Origin: Mucilaginibacter pineti | GTDB taxonomy: Bacteria > Bacteroidota > Bacteroidia > Sphingobacteriales > Sphingobacteriaceae | DNA length: 64,000 bases | NCBI RefSeq assembly: GCF_900101875.1 | Contig: NZ_FNAI01000014.1 | Location: forward strand, 103,731-167,730 | Reading direction: 5' to 3' | In this document: positions 1 to 7,130 of the stretch, piece after piece | Position numbering within the stretch: position 1 is the stretch's first letter | Layout of the letters: every line of letters begins with the position of its first letter | The notes under the pieces: generated by a model | Told to the model about the DNA's origin: nothing | The model's database searches: none | Seen by the model: only the letters and a program-made list of their open reading frames with translations | Program-made: the position numbers and the translations under genes

Positions 1-195
1 ATCATCATGAACAATATCAAAGGCAAGGGCAAACAGCTCACAGTCGGGATTGAGGCCGTGGGCAATTTCCAGCAGGCGCTCCAGTTTATCCTGCGAGCGG
101 GCAAGGGCAATCACCTTATGGTTGCCAGATAGTATCAGTTCTATTACAGCTTCAAATCCTACGCCGCTGCTGGCGCCTGTTATAATAATGTTCAT
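1..195 (-). CDS. Short-chain dehydrogenase/reductase, N-terminal part
   Basis: The 65 visible residues run from an ATG at 195 to the window edge, so the C-terminus is missing. They begin MNIIITGASSGVGFEAV, the TGxxxGxG dinucleotide-binding motif of classical SDR enzymes after the first beta strand. ALARS near residues 30-34 matches the end of the second strand, where NADP-preferring members carry an Arg. The family performs NAD(P)H-dependent oxidoreduction of alcohols, ketones or sugars. Substrate cannot be told because the YxxxK catalytic motif lies outside the window. Confidence 0.85.
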   Translation of the reverse strand, partial: MNIIITGASSGVGFEAVIELILSGNHKVIALARSQDKLERLLEIAHGLNPDCELFALAFDIVHDD

Positions 196-234
196 GCCCT
201 AAAGGGTAATGTTATTAGTTGTTATAATTATGTT

Positions 235-306
235 ATTGCGAGGTACAAAGCAATCTTAGAGGACAGGTGATAACCTTAATGATGAGATTGCTTAGTACCT
301 CGCAAT
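235..306. repeat. Imperfect palindrome with ATTGCGAGG ends
   Basis: Left arm 235-257 (ATTGCGAGGTAC...AAGCAATCTT) is the near reverse complement of right arm 285-306 (AGATTGCTTAGTACCTCGCA...). It lies between the SDR start and the 3' end of the aromatic hydroxylase. It belongs in style to the GTCAT...ATGAC palindromes at 5.9, 11.6, 12.8 and 31.4 kb, but the interior sequence is a different subfamily. Confidence 0.8.
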
Positions 307-321
307 GACAAATGCCGGTGA

Positions 322-2094
322 CTAAAATACCAAATTTTGTTCAACCGGGTGCGCAATCAGATAAAAACCATCGGCTATCAGTTTTTTTAGGTCGGGCTGG
401 TCAATGGCCTTTTGTTCAAGAAACCGGCGGATCTCGGCAGACAGGCGCGGCTCTATATCTTCATGTTCCAGCATTTCCAGGATTTCGAGGGCGCAAAGCC
501 AATCGTCATGATGGTCTTTTTGCAGTTTGAGCCACACGTTACCTAAAAAACCATAGTCGCCTTGCTTTAGTCGGCAGTTACGCACCTGCTGATACAGCTT
601 GTGCAGCTCCTTACTTTTAAAATCATAATCAACGTGATGGGTGGCGGTCTTTGACTTGTAAACGATCTCCTCAAAAGCCTCCTTATCAGCTGCACCGCAA
701 AAAACAGACGTTATTTTTTCGCCAACGGCCATATCATAAACACCCCATGCGGGATCGAACAAAACAGCGCCCTTTTTATCAGTAACGGTACAATTAGTAA
801 AAGTTATCAACTGATTTTTGCCATTTTCTGATAGAATTGCTTTTACCTTCCCTTTAACTGTGATGCCACTTTCAAAATGCAGAACCCCGTCATTACCCAC
901 TGCAATGCCAATGTTATTTAATTCATCGGCAGTTAGGTTTTCCAGCGGCAGTACATTTTTCAGTTTACCTACCGGCGAGCTGAAGCCATCCTTATGGTAA
1001 TTTTTGCCATGCCCTTTCAACTGTTTATTATTGACAGATAAAGCGGTGGGCCCGGTGGTTTTTATAAAATACGGATTTTCTTTAGCCGCCTTAAAATCGG
1101 TAATGATACCCGATACCTGCAAGCCCGAACTATAAACCGCCGTACAGGTATTTTTACTTTCGAAAGCTTTGCTTAAGCCATAAGCCCCTCCTCTGCGAAA
1201 CGACATCGTATTGGCAAAATCTTCCAGCACATCAATAAGGTTTTGGAAGGTTGGAGTTACAAACAACTGCGGCTGAGTTTTGGTAATATCATAGCTGTAA
1301 TTTACTGCGCCTGCCGTGTACCAAAGCTTTTCTACATCGGGGTTCATGCAGCTGGCACTTTCACCAATGGATGAGAGCAAACCTGCACCGTAGATCTTTG
1401 GATTTTCAAGTGTTCCTATCAGGCCATATTCCACCGTCCACCAGTGCAGGCGACTAAGCAGCGCCATTTCGGATGGTTCGCCCATGTTAGCCTGGCGCTG
1501 GGCTACCAATTCTTCAGCCTTTTTTATTTCGGCCTCATCGGCATCGGGCATTTCCTTTAATATAGATAGTTCGCGGATGGCCTCATACAATTCAAAATCC
1601 TGTGCCGAAAACATGGCCTTTGCCCCTATCGAACCAAAATAACTCAGGTATTCGTGGTAATCCTTATCGGCAATAATTGGCGCATGGCCCGCCGACTCAT
1701 GGATAATATCCGGCGCGGGCGTATACTCTATATGCCGGGATTGGCGGATATCCGCAGCTATTACCAAAACCCGATAGGCCTGGTATTCCATAAAGGCGGC
1801 AGGTGGTATAAAGCCATCAACAGTAACAGCGCCCCAGTCAATTTTAGCAAGGGCATCATTCATTTCCTGAAGATTTGGGATGCGCTCAATGGTGAGGCCC
1901 GCCTTGGTTAAGCCGGGAATGTATGGGTAGTAGGCAACATCTTTAAGGTAACTGTAATTCTGGCGCATTACATAGCGCCACACAGCGTGATCAATGGGCG
2001 TATAATGCTCGTAGTGCTGGTCTACTATAAATTGTTTTAAATGACCGGGCAATGCCGCAACCTGCGGATTATTAAAATCATTAAAATGGCTCAT
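322..2094 (-). CDS. Aromatic amino acid hydroxylase (phenylalanine 4-monooxygenase, long form)
   Basis: Probably hydroxylates phenylalanine to tyrosine with O2 and a reduced pterin, using non-haem iron. The metal site is visible: HESAGH at residues 132-137 (two His ligands) and E222 in the WWTVEYGLIG stretch; IYGAGLLSSIGE follows. The catalytic domain covers roughly residues 20-330. The protein is 590 residues, about twice a typical bacterial PhhA, and the C-terminal 260 residues have no function I recognise; such long forms are known in Bacteroidota. No N-terminal ACT domain is seen. Tyrosine made here would feed the catabolic genes at 11.9-16.7 kb after transamination by an enzyme outside the window. 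Confidence 0.9.
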   Translation of the reverse strand: MSHFNDFNNPQVAALPGHLKQFIVDQHYEHYTPIDHAVWRYVMRQNYSYLKDVAYYPYIPGLTKAGLTIERIPNLQEMNDALAKIDWGAVTVDGFIPPAAFMEYQAYRVLVIAADIRQSRHIEYTPAPDIIHESAGHAPIIADKDYHEYLSYFGSIGAKAMFSAQDFELYEAIRELSILKEMPDADEAEIKKAEELVAQRQANMGEPSEMALLSRLHWWTVEYGLIGTLENPKIYGAGLLSSIGESASCMNPDVEKLWYTAGAVNYSYDITKTQPQLFVTPTFQNLIDVLEDFANTMSFRRGGAYGLSKAFESKNTCTAVYSSGLQVSGIITDFKAAKENPYFIKTTGPTALSVNNKQLKGHGKNYHKDGFSSPVGKLKNVLPLENLTADELNNIGIAVGNDGVLHFESGITVKGKVKAILSENGKNQLITFTNCTVTDKKGAVLFDPAWGVYDMAVGEKITSVFCGAADKEAFEEIVYKSKTATHHVDYDFKSKELHKLYQQVRNCRLKQGDYGFLGNVWLKLQKDHHDDWLCALEILEMLEHEDIEPRLSAEIRRFLEQKAIDQPDLKKLIADGFYLIAHPVEQNLVF

Positions 2095-2208
2095 TAAAAT
2101 AAATTGGTTTATATACAGAACGCCAATTTAAGTAAATGGTTGTGGCACTTGCAAAATTCAGAATATGATTCTAATACAGGTTTTTAATCAGAATATTATT
2201 CTAATTAA

Positions 2209-3156
2209 CTACTCATTTTCCGAAGTAAATTCCGATGGCTTTTGCAATCCTTTCTCAAGTCGGCTTGGACGTAGCACGTAGTAGATACCAATTAAGGCAA
2301 CAAAAATAGAAATAAGATAAAATCCAAAGCTTAGGTAAACAGCCATGCCTGGGTCAAGATTGAATTGACCGGCCAGGGTTAAAAAAAGCGCATCCCTGAT
2401 ACCGCCACCGCCTAAACTAAACGGAATAATTGCTGCTAATGACGAGAAGAGAAACGATAACAAATAAGGCGCAAACTTGCCGTTAAAATCCTGCGCAAGC
2501 AGTAAGCATATAATAGTAAGCAATTGCATGCTTTGCACGCCGATGGCCTTTAAGTGTCCGGAGAAAAAGTTATGGGTATAATCCCTGAAAAATTTACGTG
2601 CAACAAAATAATAGATAACAGAACCTACCGAAACTATACTCAGCGGAATAGCCAAATGATACGGAAAACTGGGTATTAAAATAATAAGGCCAACCACAAT
2701 AGCGCCAATAGCCCAAAAGCCGCTTAACCTATCAAACAAAATAGCCCAGAAAACTTTTTTTGTGGGGAGTTTATAGGTTTTGTGCAGTAAGTAAATTTTA
2801 TAACCATCGCCGCCTATACCGCCCGGCAATAACACATTATAGCACAAGCCTAAAAAATACAGGCGCAGGTTAAAGCGCCAGTCCAGCTTAAGGCCGATAG
2901 ATTTAAAGAAACTAAGTAAACGCCATGAGGAAAACAGCATGGAGCCAACGTAGCAAAGAATAGCTGCCGTAAGCCAGGCACGGTTGGCATGCGCAAGGCG
3001 AAATTTTATTTTAGCAAAAGGAACTTTGCTAAAAACCCAATAAAGCAGACCGCCGGTAACTACTATAATTAAAATAACCTTAACTACATTCCAAAGCTTG
3101 CCTTTCCAGGTTTTATGCTCGGTGCCTTCGTCAACTATGTCTTCTATTTCTGTCAT
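2209..3156 (-). CDS. Lysylphosphatidylglycerol synthase TM-region / flippase-like membrane protein
   Basis: A 315-residue polytopic membrane protein with about seven to eight hydrophobic segments starting near residue 23. The motif NVLLPGGIGGDGYKIYLL near residues 110-127 and the late SLGGGGIRDALFL are hallmarks of the UPF0104/AglD-YbhN family, which includes the flippase half of MprF. The aminoacyl-transferase half of MprF is absent. A lipid-linked substrate is plausible but unknown. The charged N-terminus (about 20 residues) is cytoplasmic. It is transcribed alone, convergent with nothing; 178 bp of AT-rich DNA separates it from the divergent aguB. Confidence 0.8.
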   Translation of the reverse strand: MTEIEDIVDEGTEHKTWKGKLWNVVKVILIIVVTGGLLYWVFSKVPFAKIKFRLAHANRAWLTAAILCYVGSMLFSSWRLLSFFKSIGLKLDWRFNLRLYFLGLCYNVLLPGGIGGDGYKIYLLHKTYKLPTKKVFWAILFDRLSGFWAIGAIVVGLIILIPSFPYHLAIPLSIVSVGSVIYYFVARKFFRDYTHNFFSGHLKAIGVQSMQLLTIICLLLAQDFNGKFAPYLLSFLFSSLAAIIPFSLGGGGIRDALFLTLAGQFNLDPGMAVYLSFGFYLISIFVALIGIYYVLRPSRLEKGLQKPSEFTSENE

Positions 3157-3309
3157 TCGGGCGCAAAGATAGTTATTTAGTAATTAGTTGAATTTTAACA
3201 ACTCATAAATTCACTGTTTGTTCACAAATTATGAATTATTCATCTTTAATCTGATGGTCAAAATTCCAACTAATCTTTAATGAATTAATCACTAATCTTT
3301 AAAAAGAAC

Positions 3310-3317
3310 TATTTTTG
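3310..3317 (+). promoter_or_regulatory. Bacteroidota -7 element for aguB
   Basis: TATTTTTG matches the TAnnTTTG consensus of the major Bacteroidota sigma factor, 17 bp before the aguB ATG. No good TTTG -33 element is visible 19-21 bp upstream. Confidence 0.4.
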
Positions 3318-3334
3318 CGCAAATTTTAAATGGT

Positions 3335-4204
3335 ATGAGTAAAGTAAAAGTGGGCATTGTGCAAATGAGCTGCACTGCTGATAAGCAGCAAAACTTGCAA
3401 AAGGCTATTGTTAAGGTAAAAGAAGCAGCCGCAAAGGGCGCGCAAATAGTTTGTTTACAGGAACTGTTTACGTCGCTTTATTTTTGCGATGTAGAGGATT
3501 ACGACAACTTTAAACTGGCCGAAGCTATCCCCGGTCCGTCAACTGATGAACTGAGTAAAGTAGCCGCCGAGCTTGGCGTAGTGATCATAGCATCGTTATT
3601 TGAAAAACGCGCGCAGGGGCTTTACCACAATACTACCGCTGTTTTAGATGCCGATGGCAGCTATTTAGGCAAATACCGTAAAATGCACATCCCGGACGAT
3701 CCAGGCTTTTACGAAAAATTTTACTTTACACCCGGCGATTTGGGTTACAAGGTTTTTAAAACCAAATACGGCAAACTGGGCGTACTTATTTGCTGGGACC
3801 AATGGTACCCCGAAGCTGCCCGTATTACCGCATTAATGGGTGCCGATATATTATTTTACCCAACCGCTATAGGCTGGGCCACCACACAGGACGAAGCCAC
3901 CAACGTTGAGCAATACAATGCCTGGCAAACCATACAGCGCTCGCACGCGGTTGCCAACGGCATACACGTAGTAAGCGTTAACCGTGTTGGCGAAGAAGCC
4001 GGTGTTAAATTCTGGGGAGGATCATTCTTTGCCAATCCGTTTGGAACTATCATTCACCAAACATCACATGATGACGAAGAAGTAATAGTACAGGAGCTTG
4101 ATCTGGATAAATCTGACTATTACCGCAGCCACTGGCCGTTTTTAAGGGACAGGAGGATTGATTCATACCAACCGATAACTAAAAGACTTTTAGACGAGGA
4201 TTAA
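3335..4204 (+). CDS. aguB: N-carbamoylputrescine amidase
   Basis: Nitrilase-superfamily amidohydrolase of 289 residues. The catalytic Glu-Lys-Cys triad is visible as E43 in CLQELF, K116 in KYRKMHIPDDPG and C153 in LICWDQWYPE; the YRKMHIPDDPGFYEKFYFTPGD segment is typical of the AguB/plant NLP1 subgroup. It hydrolyses N-carbamoylputrescine to putrescine, CO2 and ammonia. The agmatine deiminase that makes its substrate lies downstream on the same strand, separated only by the repeat-flanked four-helix-bundle gene. The ATG at 3335 gives the expected N-terminus KVGIVQM. Confidence 0.93.
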   Translation: MSKVKVGIVQMSCTADKQQNLQKAIVKVKEAAAKGAQIVCLQELFTSLYFCDVEDYDNFKLAEAIPGPSTDELSKVAAELGVVIIASLFEKRAQGLYHNTTAVLDADGSYLGKYRKMHIPDDPGFYEKFYFTPGDLGYKVFKTKYGKLGVLICWDQWYPEAARITALMGADILFYPTAIGWATTQDEATNVEQYNAWQTIQRSHAVANGIHVVSVNRVGEEAGVKFWGGSFFANPFGTIIHQTSHDDEEVIVQELDLDKSDYYRSHWPFLRDRRIDSYQPITKRLLDED

Positions 4205-4207
4205 ATT

Positions 4208-4242
4208 AGTCCGAAAGTCGGGAAAGTCCGGAAGTCCGAAAG
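4208..4242. repeat. Octamer array, left arm (GTCCGGAA-type)
   Basis: Four units, GTCCGAAA, GTCGGGAAA, GTCCGGAA and GTCCGAAA, in tandem. The array is the inverted partner of 4659-4692; if transcribed together the two would pair over about 34 bases. Confidence 0.85.
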
Positions 4243-4265
4243 AAAAAATACAGGGATGAGTTAAT

Positions 4266-4619
4266 ATGAGTTTCAAATTTGAAAAATTAATTGTGTGGCA
4301 AAAATCAGTTGATCTGTCTTCTGCCGTACATGATCTTACCAAAACTTTCCCGAAAGATGAATTATTTGTTTTAACCGCCCAAATAAAAAGGGCAGCAGAT
4401 TCAGTTTCTTTAAACATAGCAGAAGGATCAACAGGGCAATCAAATTTGGAGTTCAACAGATTTTTAGGCTACGCTTTACGTTCTAATATTGAAGTAGTTG
4501 GTTGCTTGTATTTGGCTCAAAAAAGAAGCTTAATATCACAACCAGACTTTGCAAAACTTTATCAGCAATGCGAGGAAATACTTGTTATGTTAAATGCCTT
4601 GCGTGTTTCCCTTAAATAA
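4266..4619 (+). CDS. Four helix bundle protein, S23 / 23S rRNA intervening-sequence family
   Basis: A 117-residue protein with the family signature FEKLIVWQKSVDLS at residues 4-17, FPKDELFVLTAQIKRAADS around residues 33-51, NIAEGS at 54-59 and FNRFLGYALRSNIEVV in the third helix. Members form four-helix bundles, often pentameric, and are related to the Avd accessory protein of diversity-generating retroelements; the biochemical role is unknown. It interrupts an otherwise adjacent aguB-aguA pair and lies between inverted octamer arrays, so it is probably cargo or driver of the element rather than part of polyamine metabolism. Confidence 0.88.
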   Translation: MSFKFEKLIVWQKSVDLSSAVHDLTKTFPKDELFVLTAQIKRAADSVSLNIAEGSTGQSNLEFNRFLGYALRSNIEVVGCLYLAQKRSLISQPDFAKLYQQCEEILVMLNALRVSLK

Positions 4620-4624
4620 AACCA

Positions 4625-5716
4625 ATGTCAACTAAAAATAAAGCAAATCAAATACTCCCGGACTTCCGGACTTCCGGACTTTCGGACTTCCCAGCAAAGC
4701 TGGGCTTCTCTTTCCCTGCCGAGTGGGCAAAGCATACAGCTACCTGGTTAAGCTGGCCGCACAAAGAGGCTTCGTGGCCGGGGAAACTGGATACGGTTTA
4801 TACCTCATACATCGAGTTTATAAAGGTTTTAACCAAGGGCGAACTTGTGCGTATTAACGTTGCCGATGAAAGTATGCGGGCCTCTGTTACTTTTCAGCTG
4901 CAAAATGCCGGGGTTGATATGAACCGGGTTGAACTGTTTGAATTTGCCACCAATGATGCCTGGTGCCGGGATCATGGCCCTGCATTCCTCATAAATCCGG
5001 ATACGAAACAAAAAGCCATTGTTGACTGGGGCTACAATGCTTGGGGCGGCAAATACCCCCCCTTTGACCTGGATGATGTGATCCCGACCAAAATTGGCGA
5101 ACATTTTAATTTACCGGTGTTTCATCCGGGAATTGTAATGGAGGGCGGTTCTGTTGATTTTAACGGCAAGGGTACTATTCTTACTACTACTGCCTGTTTG
5201 CTCAATAAAAACCGCAACCCGCATTTAAACCAGGAGCAAATTGAAGGTTACCTGCGTAATTATTACGGCGCCGAACAAATTCTCTGGCTCGGTGATGGTA
5301 TAATTGGCGACGATACCGACGGCCATATTGATGATATTACCCGCTTTGTAAACGAAGATACTGTTGTAACCGTTGTTGAAGAAAACCCTGCCGACGAGAA
5401 CTACCACATACTCCAGGAAAACCTGGAAACCCTTAAAACCATGCGCCTCATCAACGGCAAGCAGCTTAACATTGTAGAACTGCCTATGCCCGATGCGGTT
5501 ATCCATGAAGATACACGCTTGCCGGCTTCGTATGCTAATTTCTACATTGGCAACTCGGCTGTTGTGGTACCAACTTACCGCTCAAAAAATGATGACAAGG
5601 CACTGCAGATCATCCAGCAATGTTTCCCGGATCGTGAAGTAGTGGGCATTGATTCTACCGATATTATATGGGGATTGGGCAGCTTCCATTGCCTGAGCCA
5701 GCAGGAGCCGGAGTAA
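4625..5716 (+). CDS. aguA: Agmatine deiminase
   Basis: A 363-residue guanidino-group hydrolase converting agmatine to N-carbamoylputrescine and ammonia. Visible are the PAEW...TWLSWPH entry motif (from residue 31), NDAWCRDHGP, GGSVDFNGKGT, the DDTDGHIDD loop and the catalytic cysteine C356 in GSFHCLSQQEP. The start is unusual: the only upstream ATG (4625) lies inside the preceding cassette, and residues about 11-23 are read from the octamer array at 4659-4692, making the N-terminus some 14 residues longer than usual. Works with AguB upstream to form putrescine from agmatine. Confidence 0.93.
   Translation: MSTKNKANQILPDFRTSGLSDFPAKLGFSFPAEWAKHTATWLSWPHKEASWPGKLDTVYTSYIEFIKVLTKGELVRINVADESMRASVTFQLQNAGVDMNRVELFEFATNDAWCRDHGPAFLINPDTKQKAIVDWGYNAWGGKYPPFDLDDVIPTKIGEHFNLPVFHPGIVMEGGSVDFNGKGTILTTTACLLNKNRNPHLNQEQIEGYLRNYYGAEQILWLGDGIIGDDTDGHIDDITRFVNEDTVVTVVEENPADENYHILQENLETLKTMRLINGKQLNIVELPMPDAVIHEDTRLPASYANFYIGNSAVVVPTYRSKNDDKALQIIQQCFPDREVVGIDSTDIIWGLGSFHCLSQQEPE
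4659..4692. repeat. Octamer array, right arm (CGGACTTC x4), inside aguA
   Basis: Four near-perfect tandem units CGGACTTC/CGGACTTC/CGGACTTT/CGGACTTC followed by CC. It is the inverse of 4208-4242, and is translated in frame as part of AguA. A small hairpin CCCAGC-AAA-GCTGGG follows directly at 4690-4704. Confidence 0.9.
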
Positions 5717-5740
5717 GGGGGATATGCGCCGGGGCTACAA

Positions 5741-5813
5741 CTCACCCCGGCTACGCTTCGCTGGCCGCCCCTCTCTTCAGCTTCGCTGGAAAGAGGGTGA
5801 AGAGGTTTTTTTC
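5741..5813. repeat. CTCACCCC-type double-hairpin repeat, copy 1
   Basis: Starts CTCACCCCGGCTACGC, contains a hairpin of CCCTCTCTTC with its complement GGAAAGAGGG, and ends in a run of T. It lies 24 bp after the aguA stop and could serve as its terminator. Near-identical copies occur at 24799-24870 and, inverted, at 24925-24984. Confidence 0.85.
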
Positions 5814-5831
5814 TATAATTGATATTTCCCG

Positions 5832-6014
5832 CAGTCACTTGGTTCCTGCCCACAGCTGGGAAGACTGATTTTATAAAAAGTTTGTCATTTCGAGAGAGCC
5901 CCGGCGGGTAAAAGCGTGGCGCGAAGGAGAAACCTTCTACGGAATGCAAAGCTCCAATAGCATAGCGCATAAGATTTCTCACTCGTTCCTCGTATCGAAA
6001 TGACAACATTTTAC
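5832..6014. repeat. Composite palindromic element, copy 1 (right outer arm missing)
   Basis: Inner palindrome 5884-6004 runs from GTCATTTCGA to TCGAAATGAC. The flank 5832-5862 carries the left outer arm (CCTGCCCACAGCTGGGAAGA). It is nearly identical over about 175 bp to 31337-31514, but the right outer arm seen there is replaced by an unrelated hairpin cluster. Confidence 0.9.
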
Positions 6015-6016
6015 CA

Positions 6017-6089
6017 ACATTAAGCACTCGTTTGTAACGAGTGCTTAATGTGTTCCTGCGTCTGCGACGCTTCTTCGCGATGCAATCGC
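6017..6089. repeat. Cluster of three triplet-loop hairpins
   Basis: 6017-6051 is a perfect 16-bp stem (ACATTAAGCACTCGTT) with loop TGT. 6058-6070 is GCGTC-TGC-GACGC and 6077-6089 is GCGAT-GCA-ATCGC. All three have 3-nt loops. The rest of the aguA to 6333 gap (616 bp) holds the two repeats described before this and the promoter at 6277; I see no gene in it. Confidence 0.8.
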
Positions 6090-6276
6090 ATAACCGTGTT
6101 AAGCACCCTTTACAAACGACCGCAAGTACAGGCGGATCAGGCTGATTGAAATCCTGAAAATCTTTTAATCCCCTTAATCAAGGTTCAGACAATACCCCCG
6201 GCCAAAATCCCCTTTCTTTTTTCACCGATTTAATTCCTGCCTTTACCGGGTTGTTTGCTTATATGGCCAGTTATTG

Positions 6277-6308
6277 CTTGTTGTGCGCATAATACAGCTG
6301 TACTTTTA
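6277..6308 (+). promoter_or_regulatory. Promoter of first LiaF-like gene
   Basis: CTTG at 6277-6280, 20 bp spacer, TACTTTTA at 6301-6308: a good but not perfect match to TTTG-N19/21-TAnnTTTG, 24 bp before the ATG. The paralogous gene downstream has the same layout. Confidence 0.5.
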
Positions 6309-6332
6309 GGGTATAATTTAATACTTACAACA

Positions 6333-6734
6333 ATGAACAACGATATAGAAACCAGCCTTAACCCCAACAACGGCAAAGCTGCAGCAGGCGTAATTTTATT
6401 AGTGATAGGCAGTGTTTTACTTATCAGGCAATTTGACTTTTTCGAGGTTCCTGATTGGTTGTTTAGCTGGCCTATGTGGATGATTTCATGGGGTTTATAC
6501 ATGGGCGCCAAATACAATTTCCGTAAACCATCATGGATACTTATTACGCTGATAGGCGTTGCCTGTTTGCTTGATAATAACATTGACAATGCCGACCGTA
6601 TAGTTTGGCCGGTGGCCATTATGGGCTTTGGCGTATGGCTTGTGCTTAAACCCAAAAAACAAAAAGAGGAATACTATTTCGGCAACAAAAAGGAAACTTT
6701 TCATTTCGACAAGGCTGCCGAGCCAGAAGCTTAA
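6333..6734 (+). CDS. LiaF-like transmembrane (DUF5668) protein, short paralogue
   Basis: A 133-residue membrane protein with four predicted hydrophobic segments between about residues 16 and 108 (AGVILLVIGSVLLI, WLFSWPMWMISWGLYMGA, WILITLIGVACLL, IVWPVAIMGFGVWLVL). This matches the N-terminal half of LiaF-type proteins; the C-terminal LiaF beta domain is absent and replaced by a short charged tail. I chose the ATG at 6333 because it opens with the same MNNDIE residues as the paralogue at 7131; a longer upstream frame has no similarity. A rho-independent terminator follows. Role inferred as envelope-stress sensing or modulation. Confidence 0.75.
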   Translation: MNNDIETSLNPNNGKAAAGVILLVIGSVLLIRQFDFFEVPDWLFSWPMWMISWGLYMGAKYNFRKPSWILITLIGVACLLDNNIDNADRIVWPVAIMGFGVWLVLKPKKQKEEYYFGNKKETFHFDKAAEPEA

Positions 6735-6762
6735 AAATTACCACATCAACATATATTTCAAA

Positions 6763-6792
6763 GGGAGCAGCTGTAAAGGTGCTCCCTTTTTT
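6763..6792 (+). terminator. Rho-independent terminator
   Basis: GGGAGC ... GCTCCC stem followed by TTTTTT, 28 bp after the stop of the preceding gene. The following stretch to 7075 (about 280 bp) contains nothing I can identify. Confidence 0.75.
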
Positions 6793-7075
6793 GTTGTGGT
6801 TGGCCGGTATTTGCAGCAATAGGGATTGAAACGGATACCGGCCCTGGAGCGTAAGGCCTGCAGGCGTATAAGTGTAAAGCCCGGGCCGCAGGCATTGCCT
6901 TAAATGCACAATTGCGGCTAATTATAGATTGCAACACCGGTGTTATTTTACCGGCAAATAATTTACGGTAGATCATTTTTGTACATTTAGCATTGAATGC
7001 AAATTTGGCACCAGACTTTTTCACCGACAAAACTCACCATCCCACCGATTTCTTTAAATATATCGCCAGTTTTTG

Positions 7076-7107
7076 TTTGGCTCAACTATAATGTTACCTT
7101 AGTTTTG
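7076..7107 (+). promoter_or_regulatory. Promoter of liaF-like operon
   Basis: TTTG at 7076-7079, exactly 20 bp spacer, TAGTTTTG at 7100-7107: full match to the Bacteroidota consensus. Start codon is 23 bp downstream, as in the paralogue at 6333. Confidence 0.75.
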
Positions 7108-7130
7108 GATATGATTTAAAATGCACACAA

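Larger units (their letters stand above)
4208..4692 (+). mobile_element. Repeat-bounded four-helix-bundle (IVP-like) cassette
   Basis: A 485-bp segment bounded by inverted arrays of an 8-nt unit (left 4208-4242, right 4659-4692) and holding one small gene at 4266-4619. It begins three bases after the aguB stop and ends inside the aguA reading frame. The architecture resembles 23S rRNA intervening sequences, which also have a long terminal stem and may encode an S23 protein. Calling it mobile is inference from the boundaries and from the extended aguA N-terminus. Confidence 0.6.
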
